From Roseomonas gilardii (GTDB lineage: Bacteria; Pseudomonadota; Alphaproteobacteria; Acetobacterales; Acetobacteraceae): a stretch of DNA of 64,000 nucleotides. This document shows, piece by piece, positions 1 to 7,039 of the stretch (position 1 is its first letter; every line of letters begins with the position of its first letter). Under the pieces are notes generated by a model. It ran no database searches. It saw only the letters and a program-made list of their open reading frames with translations, and was not told the DNA's origin. The translations under genes and the position numbers were made by a program. The DNA lies in assembly GCF_001941945.1 (NCBI RefSeq), contig NZ_CP015583.1, forward strand, positions 2,735,501-2,799,500, read 5' to 3'.

Positions 1-7
1 GGACTGA

Positions 8-52
8 TAACCCCATTTTGGCATTGACAGGGTAAACCCATTTTGGCATTCC
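8..52 (+). promoter_or_regulatory. Element promoter with two direct-repeat operators
   Basis: TTGACA at 24-29 is followed after exactly 17 bases by CATTCC (47-52), a sigma-70-like pair with a consensus -35. The 18-base repeat TAA(C/A)CCCATTTTGGCATT occurs at 8-25 and 33-50, 25 bases apart; the first copy abuts and overlaps the -35 box and the second covers the spacer and the -10 box. This layout is expected for a repressor that shuts off an early phage operon. The repressor gene is not in the window. The repeats are direct observation; the regulatory role is inferred. Confidence 0.6.
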
Positions 53-74
53 TGGGGTTGTCCACCCCAGGAGG
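51..74 (+). promoter_or_regulatory. Hairpin overlapping the Shine-Dalgarno of the first element gene
   Basis: CCTGGGG (51-57) and CCCCAGG (65-71) form a 7-base-pair stem with a 7-base loop. The right arm covers the first half of the AGGAGG ribosome-binding site at 69-74, six bases before the ATG at 80. The fold could mask the site and limit initiation; it has no T-run, so it is a poor intrinsic terminator. Confidence 0.4.
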
Positions 75-79
75 CCTTC

Positions 80-262
80 ATGCCTACCGCCGCACTAGCT
101 GCCATCCGCAGCATCACGCACCTCGGCGCACCACCGCGATCATCCTCCGCTCCAATCGGCAACCTTAATGCCGGCAGCGCGTCGAACTGCGCCCTGGCAG
201 CCGAGCGTGAGGGGCATGCCAGCGCCCTCGCCATCACCGCCTGGATCGAGGCGACCCGCTGA
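80..262 (+). CDS. Small hypothetical protein, first gene of element operon
   Basis: A 60-residue Ala/Ser-rich protein with no recognisable domain. The start is supported by AGGAGG at 69-74 with good spacing, and it is the first gene after the element promoter. Its TGA (260-262) shares one base with the ATG of the next gene, so the two are probably translationally coupled. Function unknown. Confidence 0.55.
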   Translation: MPTAALAAIRSITHLGAPPRSSSAPIGNLNAGSASNCALAAEREGHASALAITAWIEATR

Positions 263-420
263 TGGCCCCGACCTTCCCGGCCAGCACGGTCCTGGCCAGC
301 GCCGTCGCCGCCGCCATCGAGGCCGCGCGCCGCGTCACCCCGTCCCAGATCCTGCTCGCGATCGAGATGTTCACCATCGGCGCCCTGGCGGCGGCCGTGT
401 TCGTGGGAGTGCCCCGGTAA
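262..420 (+). CDS. 52-residue single-span membrane protein
   Basis: Starts at the ATG overlapping the previous stop (TGATG) and ends with TAA at 418-420. The first 30 residues are Ala-rich and polar; residues 32-50 (ILLAIEMFTIGALAAAVFV) are a strongly hydrophobic stretch that would span the membrane once. Small one-span proteins of this kind are common in phage early and lysis regions, but nothing assigns a specific role. Kept because it fits exactly between two overlapping neighbours. Confidence 0.5.
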   Translation: MAPTFPASTVLASAVAAAIEAARRVTPSQILLAIEMFTIGALAAAVFVGVPR

Positions 421-731
421 TGGGTCTGTCCGTCACCCACCCCGCCATCTTCAACGTGCTGCGCCAGGACTTCGGCGCCGTCGCCGCAGCGGTGGCGAAG
501 CTGAACCCTCATGCCGAGGGGGCCGAGAACGTCGCCGCCTCGATGAGCCGGACGGCAGACGGTCTGGAGCGGGACGCGCGGTCCCCTGACTTCATCCGCG
601 CTTCCGCCGGGACCTACGGCTACGTGATCCACGCCTTCATGCAGAGCCCGCGCACGCTGGTTCTGCTGGCGACCATCGACCCAGCGCAGATCGTGCCGGA
701 GATGGTCGAGCAGCCGGAGGATGTCGGCTGA
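420..731 (+). CDS. Hypothetical protein, 103 residues
   Basis: The ATG at 420 overlaps the TAA of the upstream gene (TAATG). The frame is open further upstream, but this start fits the one-base overlap pattern of the operon. The protein begins MGLSVTHPAIFNVLRQDFGA and is mixed alpha-helical in appearance with no signal peptide or known motif. The stop at 729-731 again overlaps the next ATG. Unknown function. Confidence 0.6.
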   Translation: MGLSVTHPAIFNVLRQDFGAVAAAVAKLNPHAEGAENVAASMSRTADGLERDARSPDFIRASAGTYGYVIHAFMQSPRTLVLLATIDPAQIVPEMVEQPEDVG

Positions 732-940
732 TGGGCGCGCCCGCTTCCCGGATCAGCCCGGACCAGGAGATCGACGTGCTGTTCGCCCAGTGGGAGGAAG
801 CCGTCGAGGCCCTGCGAACGCTCACGGAGCGCGCTCAGTTCAACATGTCGGCCACGCAGGAAGAGTTGGATCACGCGATCGGCGCCATCGCTCGCTTCGA
901 CGCGATGCAGGACGCGATGGATCTGGGGGATCAGGCCTGA
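731..940 (+). CDS. Hypothetical protein, 69 residues
   Basis: Short acidic, probably helical protein (MGAPASRISPDQEIDVLFAQ...), consistent with a small coiled-coil or helical hairpin protein. It overlaps both neighbours by one base (TGATG), which supports the start and operon membership. No family recognised. Confidence 0.6.
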   Translation: MGAPASRISPDQEIDVLFAQWEEAVEALRTLTERAQFNMSATQEELDHAIGAIARFDAMQDAMDLGDQA

Positions 941-2274
941 TGCGCACCCAGAACCTGCGTGATCGGGGAGGGGTGCGCCCTCCCCCGACCAGCAAGCAGC
1001 CCGCCACCGGCAAGCGCGGCGGCCGGGCGAAGAAGATGGCCCAGCCCGTCGCGCCGCCGGTCGAGCCGGCGCTGGACGGCGCGGTGAACCCCGATTTCGC
1101 CATGCAGCCCGGCGCTGTGGCGCCTGACGCGCCGCTGTTTCCTGTCCCTCGGTGGGACCCGATCCCGCGTCTCGCGGCGGTAATCCAGGCGGTGGACACG
1201 GCAACCGCGCTGCCGGACCTCATGTCCTGCCTGATCGAACTGGACCGGCTGAACGATCCGGACCCGACCCGCGCGCCGTACCCCCTCGAAGAGGACAACG
1301 ACTGGACGGACCGGTGGGTACTGGCCGAGGCGAAGGTGCTGGAGCGTATCGCCGGGCTGCGCCCCGAGACGGCGGATCAGGCCCAGACGCTGTTCAAGCT
1401 GATGGCCGCGCGGATCGAGGACGACGTGATCGAGCGGGCCAACGTGAACCAGTACATCTGGTCCGCGCTGATGACGGCCCACGAGTGCCTGTGGTCGCCG
1501 GCCACCGCGGCGGCGGCGGACACCGATCTGATCCGGACATGCCACCTGCATCCCGCCTACATCAAGGCATACAACCTGCACGGCGGCGATCTGGAGTTGG
1601 AGAAGGACCCGCTCTGGAAGGCCTACGAGCAGAGCCGCGACGCCATCAGCGACTTCGAGCCGAAGAGCATCTCCGGGATGCTGGCGAAGGCGCACGCCGC
1701 GAAGGCCGAGGCCGCCAACAAGGACGGCACCGAGAACCCGGACGGCACGATGGCCGCAACTTGGTCCTGGGATCTGGTGAACGACCTGCTGCGGCTGTTC
1801 GGGACGCCGGAGGTTGTCGCTGCGCCGCAGTCTCACGAAACCACGGCGCCGGGCCTGTCGATTACGACGATGGCCCATCGCATGCGCGAACTCAGCGTCC
1901 AGTATAACCGTCACGATGGGCTGGCGACTGAGGCTGAGCCGAATTCCGGTAAGCGGCGTACTCACGATGCCGCCCGTAATCGCGTCTACGCACAAGAGGA
2001 GGCGCTGGAGGCGCTGATCCGGGCAACTCCCGCAACAACCGTGACGGAGGCCGTACTCCGTCTCCGCTGCATCGGCAGCGAGATCAACAATCTCACTGGC
2101 TTCAAACTCACCCCAGCCGTGGAGGAAGAATTATCCGAAGCCGTGGACCAGCTCTGTGCTGCGCTGGCCGGGCTGTCCCGCCTGACCGGGGTGAAAGACG
2201 ACGACCTCGGCACCCGCGCCCTTAGCTTTGGCGCGCATGCGATGAACCACCCGGCGGAGGGGGAAATCCTGTGA
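940..2274 (+). CDS. Hypothetical element protein, 444 residues
   Basis: Largest gene of the element operon. The ATG at 940 overlaps the previous TGA. Residues 1-60 are Pro/Arg/Lys-rich and likely disordered; the rest is soluble and alpha-rich. Around residues 300-350 the base composition and style change to a more polar Ser/Thr/Asn-containing stretch, followed by a helical C-terminus, so it may be two-domain. No catalytic motif is apparent. Its last four bases overlap the GTG of the next gene. Unknown function. Confidence 0.7.
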   Translation: MRTQNLRDRGGVRPPPTSKQPATGKRGGRAKKMAQPVAPPVEPALDGAVNPDFAMQPGAVAPDAPLFPVPRWDPIPRLAAVIQAVDTATALPDLMSCLIELDRLNDPDPTRAPYPLEEDNDWTDRWVLAEAKVLERIAGLRPETADQAQTLFKLMAARIEDDVIERANVNQYIWSALMTAHECLWSPATAAAADTDLIRTCHLHPAYIKAYNLHGGDLELEKDPLWKAYEQSRDAISDFEPKSISGMLAKAHAAKAEAANKDGTENPDGTMAATWSWDLVNDLLRLFGTPEVVAAPQSHETTAPGLSITTMAHRMRELSVQYNRHDGLATEAEPNSGKRRTHDAARNRVYAQEEALEALIRATPATTVTEAVLRLRCIGSEINNLTGFKLTPAVEEELSEAVDQLCAALAGLSRLTGVKDDDLGTRALSFGAHAMNHPAEGEIL

Positions 2275-2783
2275 CCCACCCCTTCGCAATGAACACCCCT
2301 CCGCTTTCGGCGGAGGAACTGCTCAACGCCGCTATCCACCTCGGCTCGGCCGAAGCAAAGATCGTGGTCGCCGATGCCGCACGCTGGTCGCGTCAGCATC
2401 AGGCTGATGTGGTCTCGTTGCAGGCGGTGGGGGAATGGACCCTGTCTCAGCACATCGAGAGGGTGCTGGAGCCCGTCATCACCGACGAGGCGCTTCTACG
2501 GCACATGAGCGATATCCTGGCCGCGGATGCCTTCGATGGCGCCCGCGAAGACCCGGAGGGCGACCTGGGCCTGATCGCCATCAGCGACAGGGCACTGGAC
2601 TACCTGCACAGCCTGTTCGTGGTGCAGGCCTCCGAAGCGCGCCGGAAGAAGGACCCCGATGGCGCCCGGTTCGCCTGCGACATCTGCGAATGCATCTGCG
2701 AACAGCCGGGAGCGGTGGCTATGATGCACTCCGCGCTCTGCCCATTGCTCGGCCACAACTGGCGTCAGGAGGACGGCATCTGA
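2271..2783 (+). CDS. Hypothetical element protein, 170 residues
   Basis: Starts with GTG inside a GTGA overlap with the upstream stop; GGAGG at 2256-2260 supports it, and a second ATG lies at 2289. The C-terminal third has several cysteines and histidines (CDICECICEQ near residue 140, then a Cys/His further on), which could bind a metal. No family recognised. Confidence 0.65.
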   Translation: MTHPFAMNTPPLSAEELLNAAIHLGSAEAKIVVADAARWSRQHQADVVSLQAVGEWTLSQHIERVLEPVITDEALLRHMSDILAADAFDGAREDPEGDLGLIAISDRALDYLHSLFVVQASEARRKKDPDGARFACDICECICEQPGAVAMMHSALCPLLGHNWRQEDGI

Positions 2784-3157
2784 TGCCCGAGATCCACATG
2801 GACCCCGACCCCTACTATCCCGACGACGTGCTGCTGGAACGCGCCCTGGCAAACGGGACCGTCGAGAAGCTGATCGCGACGCTGGACAACGAAGACCTGA
2901 CCCAGATCTGGCTCAACACCAGCACGGAAGGGGTGCTTCTGGTGGAGCGGGATTTCCACCGGCTCCTGGTGATGGGGCTGGAGGCCCTGCGGGAGAACGA
3001 GCAACCCAAGGTGACCGAGGCGATGGTGGACGCCGGGGAGCGCGCGCTCCTCTGGGCCAATGCCAACGAGCCCAGGACTGACAAGCCGCTCCGGGACAAG
3101 GTGAAGCTGGTGCTGGCGGCCGCGTTCCGCACCATGCAGGGGAGTGCCCAGGCATGA
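2783..3157 (+). CDS. Hypothetical element protein, 124 residues
   Basis: The ATG overlaps the preceding TGA; AGGAGG at 2767-2772 lies about ten bases upstream. The acidic N-terminus (MPEIHMDPDPYYPDD) is followed by a helical region. No signal peptide, membrane span or known motif. The end overlaps the next gene by four bases (ATGA). Confidence 0.65.
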   Translation: MPEIHMDPDPYYPDDVLLERALANGTVEKLIATLDNEDLTQIWLNTSTEGVLLVERDFHRLLVMGLEALRENEQPKVTEAMVDAGERALLWANANEPRTDKPLRDKVKLVLAAAFRTMQGSAQA

Positions 3158-3888
3158 CCACGCCAGAGCCCTTCGGCACTCTCCACACCCCCTATGGCAT
3201 CGAGGTCGAGGTCCACCGGAACCCGGACGCCCGGGAGGACGACGAGGACAGCTTCGCGGTCGGCCTGGAAGCCTGCGCGCTGATGGGCGGCATCCACGAT
3301 CCGGCCAAGCGTCGCGCGTTCATCGAGGCTGCCGGCAAAGCCGCCAGGGAGCATGGCGGCATGCCGCTGGACTTCATCAGCGAGTTCGGCGGCCAGAAGG
3401 TCCCGCGCCGCAGCATCATTCCGGCGGTGGCCCCGGTCTACAGCACGATGCCGACCGACCGGGACGGGCCGTTCTCGAACCGGGACGGGTTCAGCGTCCG
3501 CGACTGCGCCGACGCCATCGCGAACGACCTGCTGGACCGCCGCCGCTGGTATGAGCGGTCGGAGTACCTGATGGGGTTCCTGGGCAATCAGTTGCCTGTC
3601 CTGGGGAACATGCCCAAGGCGCTCGGAGGTCTCGCGCTGGGCCTCATCATCGCAGGCGTACTGGAGTTGCTGGGGGAAACGGAGATCGACTGCTTGGAGC
3701 AGGCGGCGTTCTACGCCCTGGCGGAACACCAGCCCTGGCGCGACGCCGGCCGGTCCTGGCTTCTGCCACACCGCAAGACCTGGGTGGCCGACTGGATCGA
3801 GAAGCGCCCGGACTATCGCCGCGCCGCGCGGCTGGTCTCCCACGTCCATCCCGACGTGCCGAGCTGGCTGGGGAGCGTCACGCGATGA
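3154..3888 (+). CDS. Hypothetical element protein, 244 residues
   Basis: Begins [20 protein letters not shown] at an ATGA overlap. A hydrophobic Gly/Leu-rich stretch near residues 165-185 could be a buried helix or a short membrane segment; the remainder is soluble. No catalytic motif identified. Position inside the overlapping gene run is the main evidence that it is real. Confidence 0.65.
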   Translation: MTTPEPFGTLHTPYGIEVEVHRNPDAREDDEDSFAVGLEACALMGGIHDPAKRRAFIEAAGKAAREHGGMPLDFISEFGGQKVPRRSIIPAVAPVYSTMPTDRDGPFSNRDGFSVRDCADAIANDLLDRRRWYERSEYLMGFLGNQLPVLGNMPKALGGLALGLIIAGVLELLGETEIDCLEQAAFYALAEHQPWRDAGRSWLLPHRKTWVADWIEKRPDYRRAARLVSHVHPDVPSWLGSVTR

Positions 3889-4286
3889 GCCTCGCCACCG
3901 TGTTCCAGATGGAGGCGGCGCGCCTCCGGCGGGAGATCAAGCACAACCTGGCCCAGAAGGACCGGCTCCTCACGGACGATCATATCGAGCGGAGCCAGCT
4001 TGTGGTGCGCTCCGGGACCATGGGCATCATCGCCCAGACCATCGAACGGATCGCCATGGCGCTGGAGGAGGCGCCGGCAGTCGCAGCCGCACCCGAGAAG
4101 CATACCCTCAGCAATGCTGAGGGTCAGGCGGCGCCCAAGAGGGGCAACACCCTCTACTGCTCCTTCTGCGGCAAGAGCCAGCATGAGGCGCGGCGGTTGA
4201 TGGCGGGTCCGGGCGTCAACATCTGCGACGAGTGCGTGGATCTGTGCGTGTCCGCCATCAAGGAGAAGGACGGCGAAAATGGCTGA
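3885..4286 (+). CDS. Element protein with C-terminal ClpX-type C4 zinc finger
   Basis: 133 residues. Residues 1-65 form a helical, heptad-like N-terminal part with no known family; 66-87 are a linker. Residues 88-122 closely match the zinc-binding domain found at the N-terminus of ClpX: Cys92-x2-Cys95 and Cys114-x2-Cys117, with the typical [12 protein letters not shown] and ICDECVDLC motifs. In ClpX this domain dimerises and docks adaptors and substrates such as SspB and lambda O. No AAA+ domain is present. A stand-alone copy in a mobile element could act as an adaptor, decoy or inhibitor of host ClpXP, but that is inference. It overlaps both neighbours. Confidence 0.85.
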   Translation: MSLATVFQMEAARLRREIKHNLAQKDRLLTDDHIERSQLVVRSGTMGIIAQTIERIAMALEEAPAVAAAPEKHTLSNAEGQAAPKRGNTLYCSFCGKSQHEARRLMAGPGVNICDECVDLCVSAIKEKDGENG

Positions 4287-4476
4287 TCCTGACCCCGTGT
4301 CGCGCCAGTGGAACGTGAACATCCAGGTCGCCCGGATCGGCGCGGTCACGGGTTGCGTGCTGGCTGTGATTTTCGCCGGCACTGCCGCCGCACTCGCGAT
4401 ATCCGGGGACTTCGGCTGGGGGATTTTCCTCGGCGTGTCCATCGGGCTCGCCATCTGGGCACACCACAATGGCTGA
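4279..4476 (+). CDS. Small two-span membrane protein, 65 residues
   Basis: After a polar N-terminus, residues 18-41 and 45-60 are hydrophobic and separated by a short GDFGWG turn, so a helical-hairpin inner-membrane protein is likely. It overlaps the upstream gene by eight bases and the downstream gene by eight bases. Holin-like in size and topology but without a holin family signature. Confidence 0.6.
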   Translation: MADPDPVSRQWNVNIQVARIGAVTGCVLAVIFAGTAAALAISGDFGWGIFLGVSIGLAIWAHHNG

Positions 4477-4729
4477 CCTCCACCCCGAATTCCTGCGCGG
4501 CCTGGAGGTCGCGGCCACCATCGCGGACTTGGCGGCCGAAGACGCCATCCGGTCGGCCGGGGACACCGTGCTGCTCGACCCTCTCTTGATGCGATCCGAT
4601 GCCAGCCCGGAGGCGCTGAGCCTGTCCGCGCGCTGCCAGATGGATGGCACGATCCACAGCGCCCAGCACCACGGCGCGAAGGCCATCGCCGCAGCGATCC
4701 GGCGGCGGATGGGAGGTGGTTGTGGCTGA
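4469..4729 (+). CDS. Hypothetical element protein, 86 residues
   Basis: Soluble Ala-rich, probably helical protein starting [20 protein letters not shown]. No recognised motif. Overlaps both neighbours by eight bases, which supports coupled translation. Confidence 0.6.
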   Translation: MADLHPEFLRGLEVAATIADLAAEDAIRSAGDTVLLDPLLMRSDASPEALSLSARCQMDGTIHSAQHHGAKAIAAAIRRRMGGGCG

Positions 4730-5060
4730 CCTGACCAAGCCCCAGGACTGCCCTTTCTGCGGTGACTGGGCGCCGCAGGTACTCAGCGTCATCGACGCAT
4801 TCTGCGTGTCCTGCGGCGACTGCGGCAACCACGGCCCAGAGTGCGCCACCGAAGCCGAAGCCATTGCCGCCTGGAATGACGTGACGGTGCTGGTGATCGG
4901 CCGGGAACAGGCAGCCGAGATTGCCGTCCTCCTGCGGGATCTCGATCAGATCCGGATCGACCCGGCCCTGCCGAAGCAATCCACCTTCATCTCGATCTCC
5001 CACGAGCGGTTCGAGAGGATCAAGCGCGTCCTGCGTGAAGTGGTGGGCCGCGATGGCTGA
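4722..5060 (+). CDS. Lar-like (restriction alleviation family) zinc-ribbon protein
   Basis: 112 residues from a GTG start overlapping the previous gene by eight bases. The N-terminal half has the pattern of the Lar family: CPFCG (Cys10, Cys13), a second pair Cys28/Cys31, then a TEAEAIAAWN signature at 43-52. Lar of the Rac prophage lowers cleavage by type I restriction enzymes; most homologues are uncharacterised phage proteins. Residues 55-112 are an extra C-terminal part not typical of short Lar proteins. Family assignment is good; antirestriction activity is only inferred. Confidence 0.7.
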   Translation: MADLTKPQDCPFCGDWAPQVLSVIDAFCVSCGDCGNHGPECATEAEAIAAWNDVTVLVIGREQAAEIAVLLRDLDQIRIDPALPKQSTFISISHERFERIKRVLREVVGRDG

Positions 5061-5355
5061 GCAGTTCCTGACCGTGCCGGCGCTGGCCGCCCGTTGGGCC
5101 TGCTCTCGCCAGCACGTCTACAACCTCGCTGCCCGAGGGGAGATCCCGACCGTCAAGATCGGGAGCCTCCTCCGGTTCCGCACCTCCGAAATCGAAGCCT
5201 ACGAGAAGAGTTCATGGCCCGCCCGAGAGCAGAGAGCCCGACCTACAGCCTCGCTGTCCGAGGCGGCCGCTATTACGTCCAGTGGTGGGAGAACGGGGCT
5301 ACCCAAAGGGTCTCTTGCCGCACTGACAGTCTTGCGGAGGCGCGGCGCTTCCTAG
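5053..5355 (+). CDS. Excisionase-like helix-turn-helix protein
   Basis: 100 residues. Residues 4-52 (LTVPALAARWACSRQHVYNL, then a KIGSLLRFRTSEIEAY ending) match the MerR/AlpA-like winged HTH of excisionase-family proteins: a helix-turn-helix, then a beta wing with the conserved basic-aromatic stretch. Such proteins bend DNA next to att sites or activate integrase genes. The C-terminal half is low-complexity and lies over the start of the integrase gene in another frame, so only the first half may be functionally important. It overlaps the Lar-like gene by eight bases. Confidence 0.75.
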   Translation: MAEQFLTVPALAARWACSRQHVYNLAARGEIPTVKIGSLLRFRTSEIEAYEKSSWPAREQRARPTASLSEAAAITSSGGRTGLPKGSLAALTVLRRRGAS

Positions 5356-6290
5356 CCAGCTTCAAGGCCACCCTGGCCGCCCCTCCCCGGCCGGAGTTCC
5401 CGACCGTGGGGGAGGTGCTGGAGGCCTACCGGCTGGACAAGGAGGGCAAGGTCGCCAGCCAGACCATCGTCTATTCCTGCCGGCAGTTGGCCGGCGTGCT
5501 GGGGGACCTGCCGGTCAACCTGCTGAACAAGGAGCGGGTCCGCTTCTACATGCGGGAGCGGCGGAAGATGGGCCGCGGCGGCGCCCCGGCGAAGCACCGG
5601 AAGACCCCCGCCTTGCTCAGCAACGGCACCCTGATCCGGGAGCTGGTCACCCTGCGCGCCGCGCTTCGCTGGGCCGTCGAAGACAAGATGATCCCCGAGG
5701 CCCCGCACATCGAAGTGCCCAGCGCGCCACCGCCGCGCGACCGATGGCTGACCCGGGAGGAGGCCGATCGTCTGATGCGGCATTGCGAGCAGCCGCACAT
5801 CAAGCTCTTCGTCGCCCTGGCGCTGTACACCGCGGCCCGGCACGGCGCGCTGACGGAATTGCGCTGGGACCAGGTGCAGCTCGGCGCCGGTCTTATCGCC
5901 CTGGGCCGTGGCGTCGGGAACAAGCGCCGCGCCGTGGTGCCTATCGCCCGGACCCTGCGACCGCTGCTGGAGGAGGCATGGGCGGAGCGGGAGGCGGCCC
6001 GGAGGGCGGGGCATCACGCCCCGGAGTTTGTCCTGGAATGGCGCGGGGAGCGGATCGGCAGCCTCAAGAAGGCCTTCCAGAGCGCCGCCCGGAAGGCGGA
6101 CCTGACAGGGGTGACGCCGCACGTCCTACGGCACACGGCGGCCACCTGGATGGCGCAGGCCGGCCGGTCCTTCGAGGAGATCGCGGCCTTCCTGGGGAAC
6201 AGCGTGGCGATGGTCGAAAAGATCTACGCCCACCATCATCCGGACCATCTGCGCGCCGCAGCGCATGCCCTGGATGGCCACCGCGACTGA
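5214..6290 (+). CDS. int: Tyrosine site-specific recombinase (integrase)
   Basis: 358 residues from the ATG at 5214, which lies inside the excisionase-like gene; the frame is open to 5094 but that part has no domain. Residues 60-165 are a SAM-like core-binding domain and 175-345 the catalytic domain. Catalytic residues read Arg209 (TAARHGAL), Lys237 (GNKRR), His303-x2-Arg306 (HVLRHTAATWM) and the nucleophile Tyr338 (KIYAH); the usual second His of LGH is Asn329. It catalyses integration into and excision from the tRNA-Thr site whose duplicated half lies 110 bases downstream. Confidence 0.93.
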   Translation: MARPRAESPTYSLAVRGGRYYVQWWENGATQRVSCRTDSLAEARRFLASFKATLAAPPRPEFPTVGEVLEAYRLDKEGKVASQTIVYSCRQLAGVLGDLPVNLLNKERVRFYMRERRKMGRGGAPAKHRKTPALLSNGTLIRELVTLRAALRWAVEDKMIPEAPHIEVPSAPPPRDRWLTREEADRLMRHCEQPHIKLFVALALYTAARHGALTELRWDQVQLGAGLIALGRGVGNKRRAVVPIARTLRPLLEEAWAEREAARRAGHHAPEFVLEWRGERIGSLKKAFQSAARKADLTGVTPHVLRHTAATWMAQAGRSFEEIAAFLGNSVAMVEKIYAHHHPDHLRAAAHALDGHRD

Positions 6291-6308
6291 CCTAGGAAGC
6301 CTAGGTCA
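6288..6308. repeat. Palindrome at the integrase stop codon
   Basis: TGACCTAGG (6288-6296), loop AAG, CCTAGGTCA (6300-6308): a perfect 9-base-pair stem that includes the integrase TGA. It could terminate int transcription or be an accessory protein-binding site next to att. There is no T-run, so a terminator role is uncertain. Confidence 0.55.
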
Positions 6309-6400
6309 GCGTTCCCGGTATATGCTCGGTTTGATCGTATTCTGTTTACAGCGTGGACAGTGACAGCGTGTTGATTTCGCTGGATAAGGAGCGCGCTCCG

Positions 6401-6449
6401 TCCCTTGGTAAGGGAGAGGTCGAGAGTTCGAATCTCTCCAGCAGCACCA
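6401..6449 (+). other. Attachment site: duplicated 3' half of tRNA-Thr(GGU)
   Basis: The segment carries an anticodon loop TTGGTAA (anticodon GGT) closed by TCCC/GGGA, a variable region, a T-arm GAGAG-TTCGAAT-CTCTC, the 3' acceptor strand CAGCAGC and an encoded CCA ending at 6449. The 5' acceptor GCTGCTG, the D-arm and the start of a tRNA are absent upstream, where element DNA reads instead. This is what integration into a tRNA gene leaves at the distal junction, so it marks the right boundary of the element. The exact crossover point inside the core cannot be fixed without the other end. Confidence 0.85.
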
Positions 6450-6571
6450 CGGTTTTCCCCTGATATTCCCGGACTGTTTCGGAAGCGGTTTCCTCGTGCA
6501 TTATACGAGGCCTCCCTCCACGGCTTATGCCGCCCCCCTCAAGCTGTCAGGACAGCGGTGGGGATGACGGG

Positions 6572-6790
6572 CTACCGCCGATAGGGTGGCTTCGGCCTTT
6601 GGATCTGGGCGGGCGTGGGACCATCCTCGCGCATTCGCGCCCATCTCGTCGGCTTCGCGGAACCTGGCCCCTCTCCAGGGACTTCCCAGAGGCCGCGCCG
6701 GACGCAACCGACGGTCAGTCCCCATTTCGGATCGTCGATCCAGACGATTTCGAGTTCGCCCGGTAGGTCGGTAGCCTTGTACCACTTCAT
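6572..6790 (-). CDS. Possible small hypothetical protein, 72 residues
   Basis: Reads MKWYKATDLPGELEIVWIDD from the ATG at 6790; the frame could also begin at a TTG at 6832. The N-terminal 30 residues look like a genuine small beta-rich protein, while the end is Pro/Arg-rich. It lies just outside the attachment site. The upstream GGAAAG is a weak ribosome-binding site. No family recognised, and coding status is uncertain. Confidence 0.35.
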   Translation of the reverse strand: MKWYKATDLPGELEIVWIDDPKWGLTVGCVRRGLWEVPGEGPGSAKPTRWARMREDGPTPAQIQRPKPPYRR

Positions 6791-7039
6791 GCCCGCTTTC
6801 CGCGTAATCTGCTGCGGGCGGGGTTGATACAAACCGAAACACGCGATGTAAACTAAGTATAAAATGAATTCTTCCGAAAAAACATAGTATTAATGAATTC
6901 CACCCGCATTGATTTAATGGAATTAAATTACTCGCTCAAAATAAATCGCATGCCATTGAGGACATTGATCCCCTCCATGGTACGGGCCGAGCACCCGTCA
7001 TCACTCCACAGACAGGTCGCCTTCACAGTTCACCGCGCC
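6791..7039. other. Gene-free stretch with A+T-rich patch
   Basis: Between about 6835 and 6965 the DNA becomes strikingly A+T-rich (runs such as GTATAAAATGAATTC and TTAATGGAATTAAATTA) against a G+C-rich background. ATGAATTC is repeated twice about 30 bases apart. It lies downstream of the GGDEF-EAL gene and upstream of the small reverse-strand frame. It may be a remnant of foreign DNA or a regulatory region; I see no convincing gene. Confidence 0.4.

Larger units (their letters stand above)
1..6449. mobile_element. Right end of a tRNA-Thr-integrated element (prophage or integrative element)
   Basis: A run of short same-strand genes joined by overlaps of 1 to 8 bases ends in an excisionase-like gene and a tyrosine integrase. 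It stops at a copy of the 3' half of a tRNA-Thr gene, beyond which chromosomal genes begin. Overlapping early-type genes, a Lar-like protein and a ClpX-type zinc finger suggest phage ancestry, but no capsid, tail, portal or terminase gene is visible, so prophage, satellite and non-phage integrative element all remain possible. The left end is outside the window. Because only the 3' tRNA half is here, the intact tRNA-Thr should sit at the left end. Confidence 0.85.

Noticed and set aside
6374-6449. Complete tRNA-Thr gene
   Set aside because: The 5' acceptor strand and D-arm are missing; only the 3' half is present, so it was called an attachment site.
6492-6510. Promoter on the reverse strand with TATAAT inside a hairpin
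   Set aside because: The TATAAT is part of a 6-base-pair inverted repeat, and no acceptable -35 lies 16-18 bases upstream.
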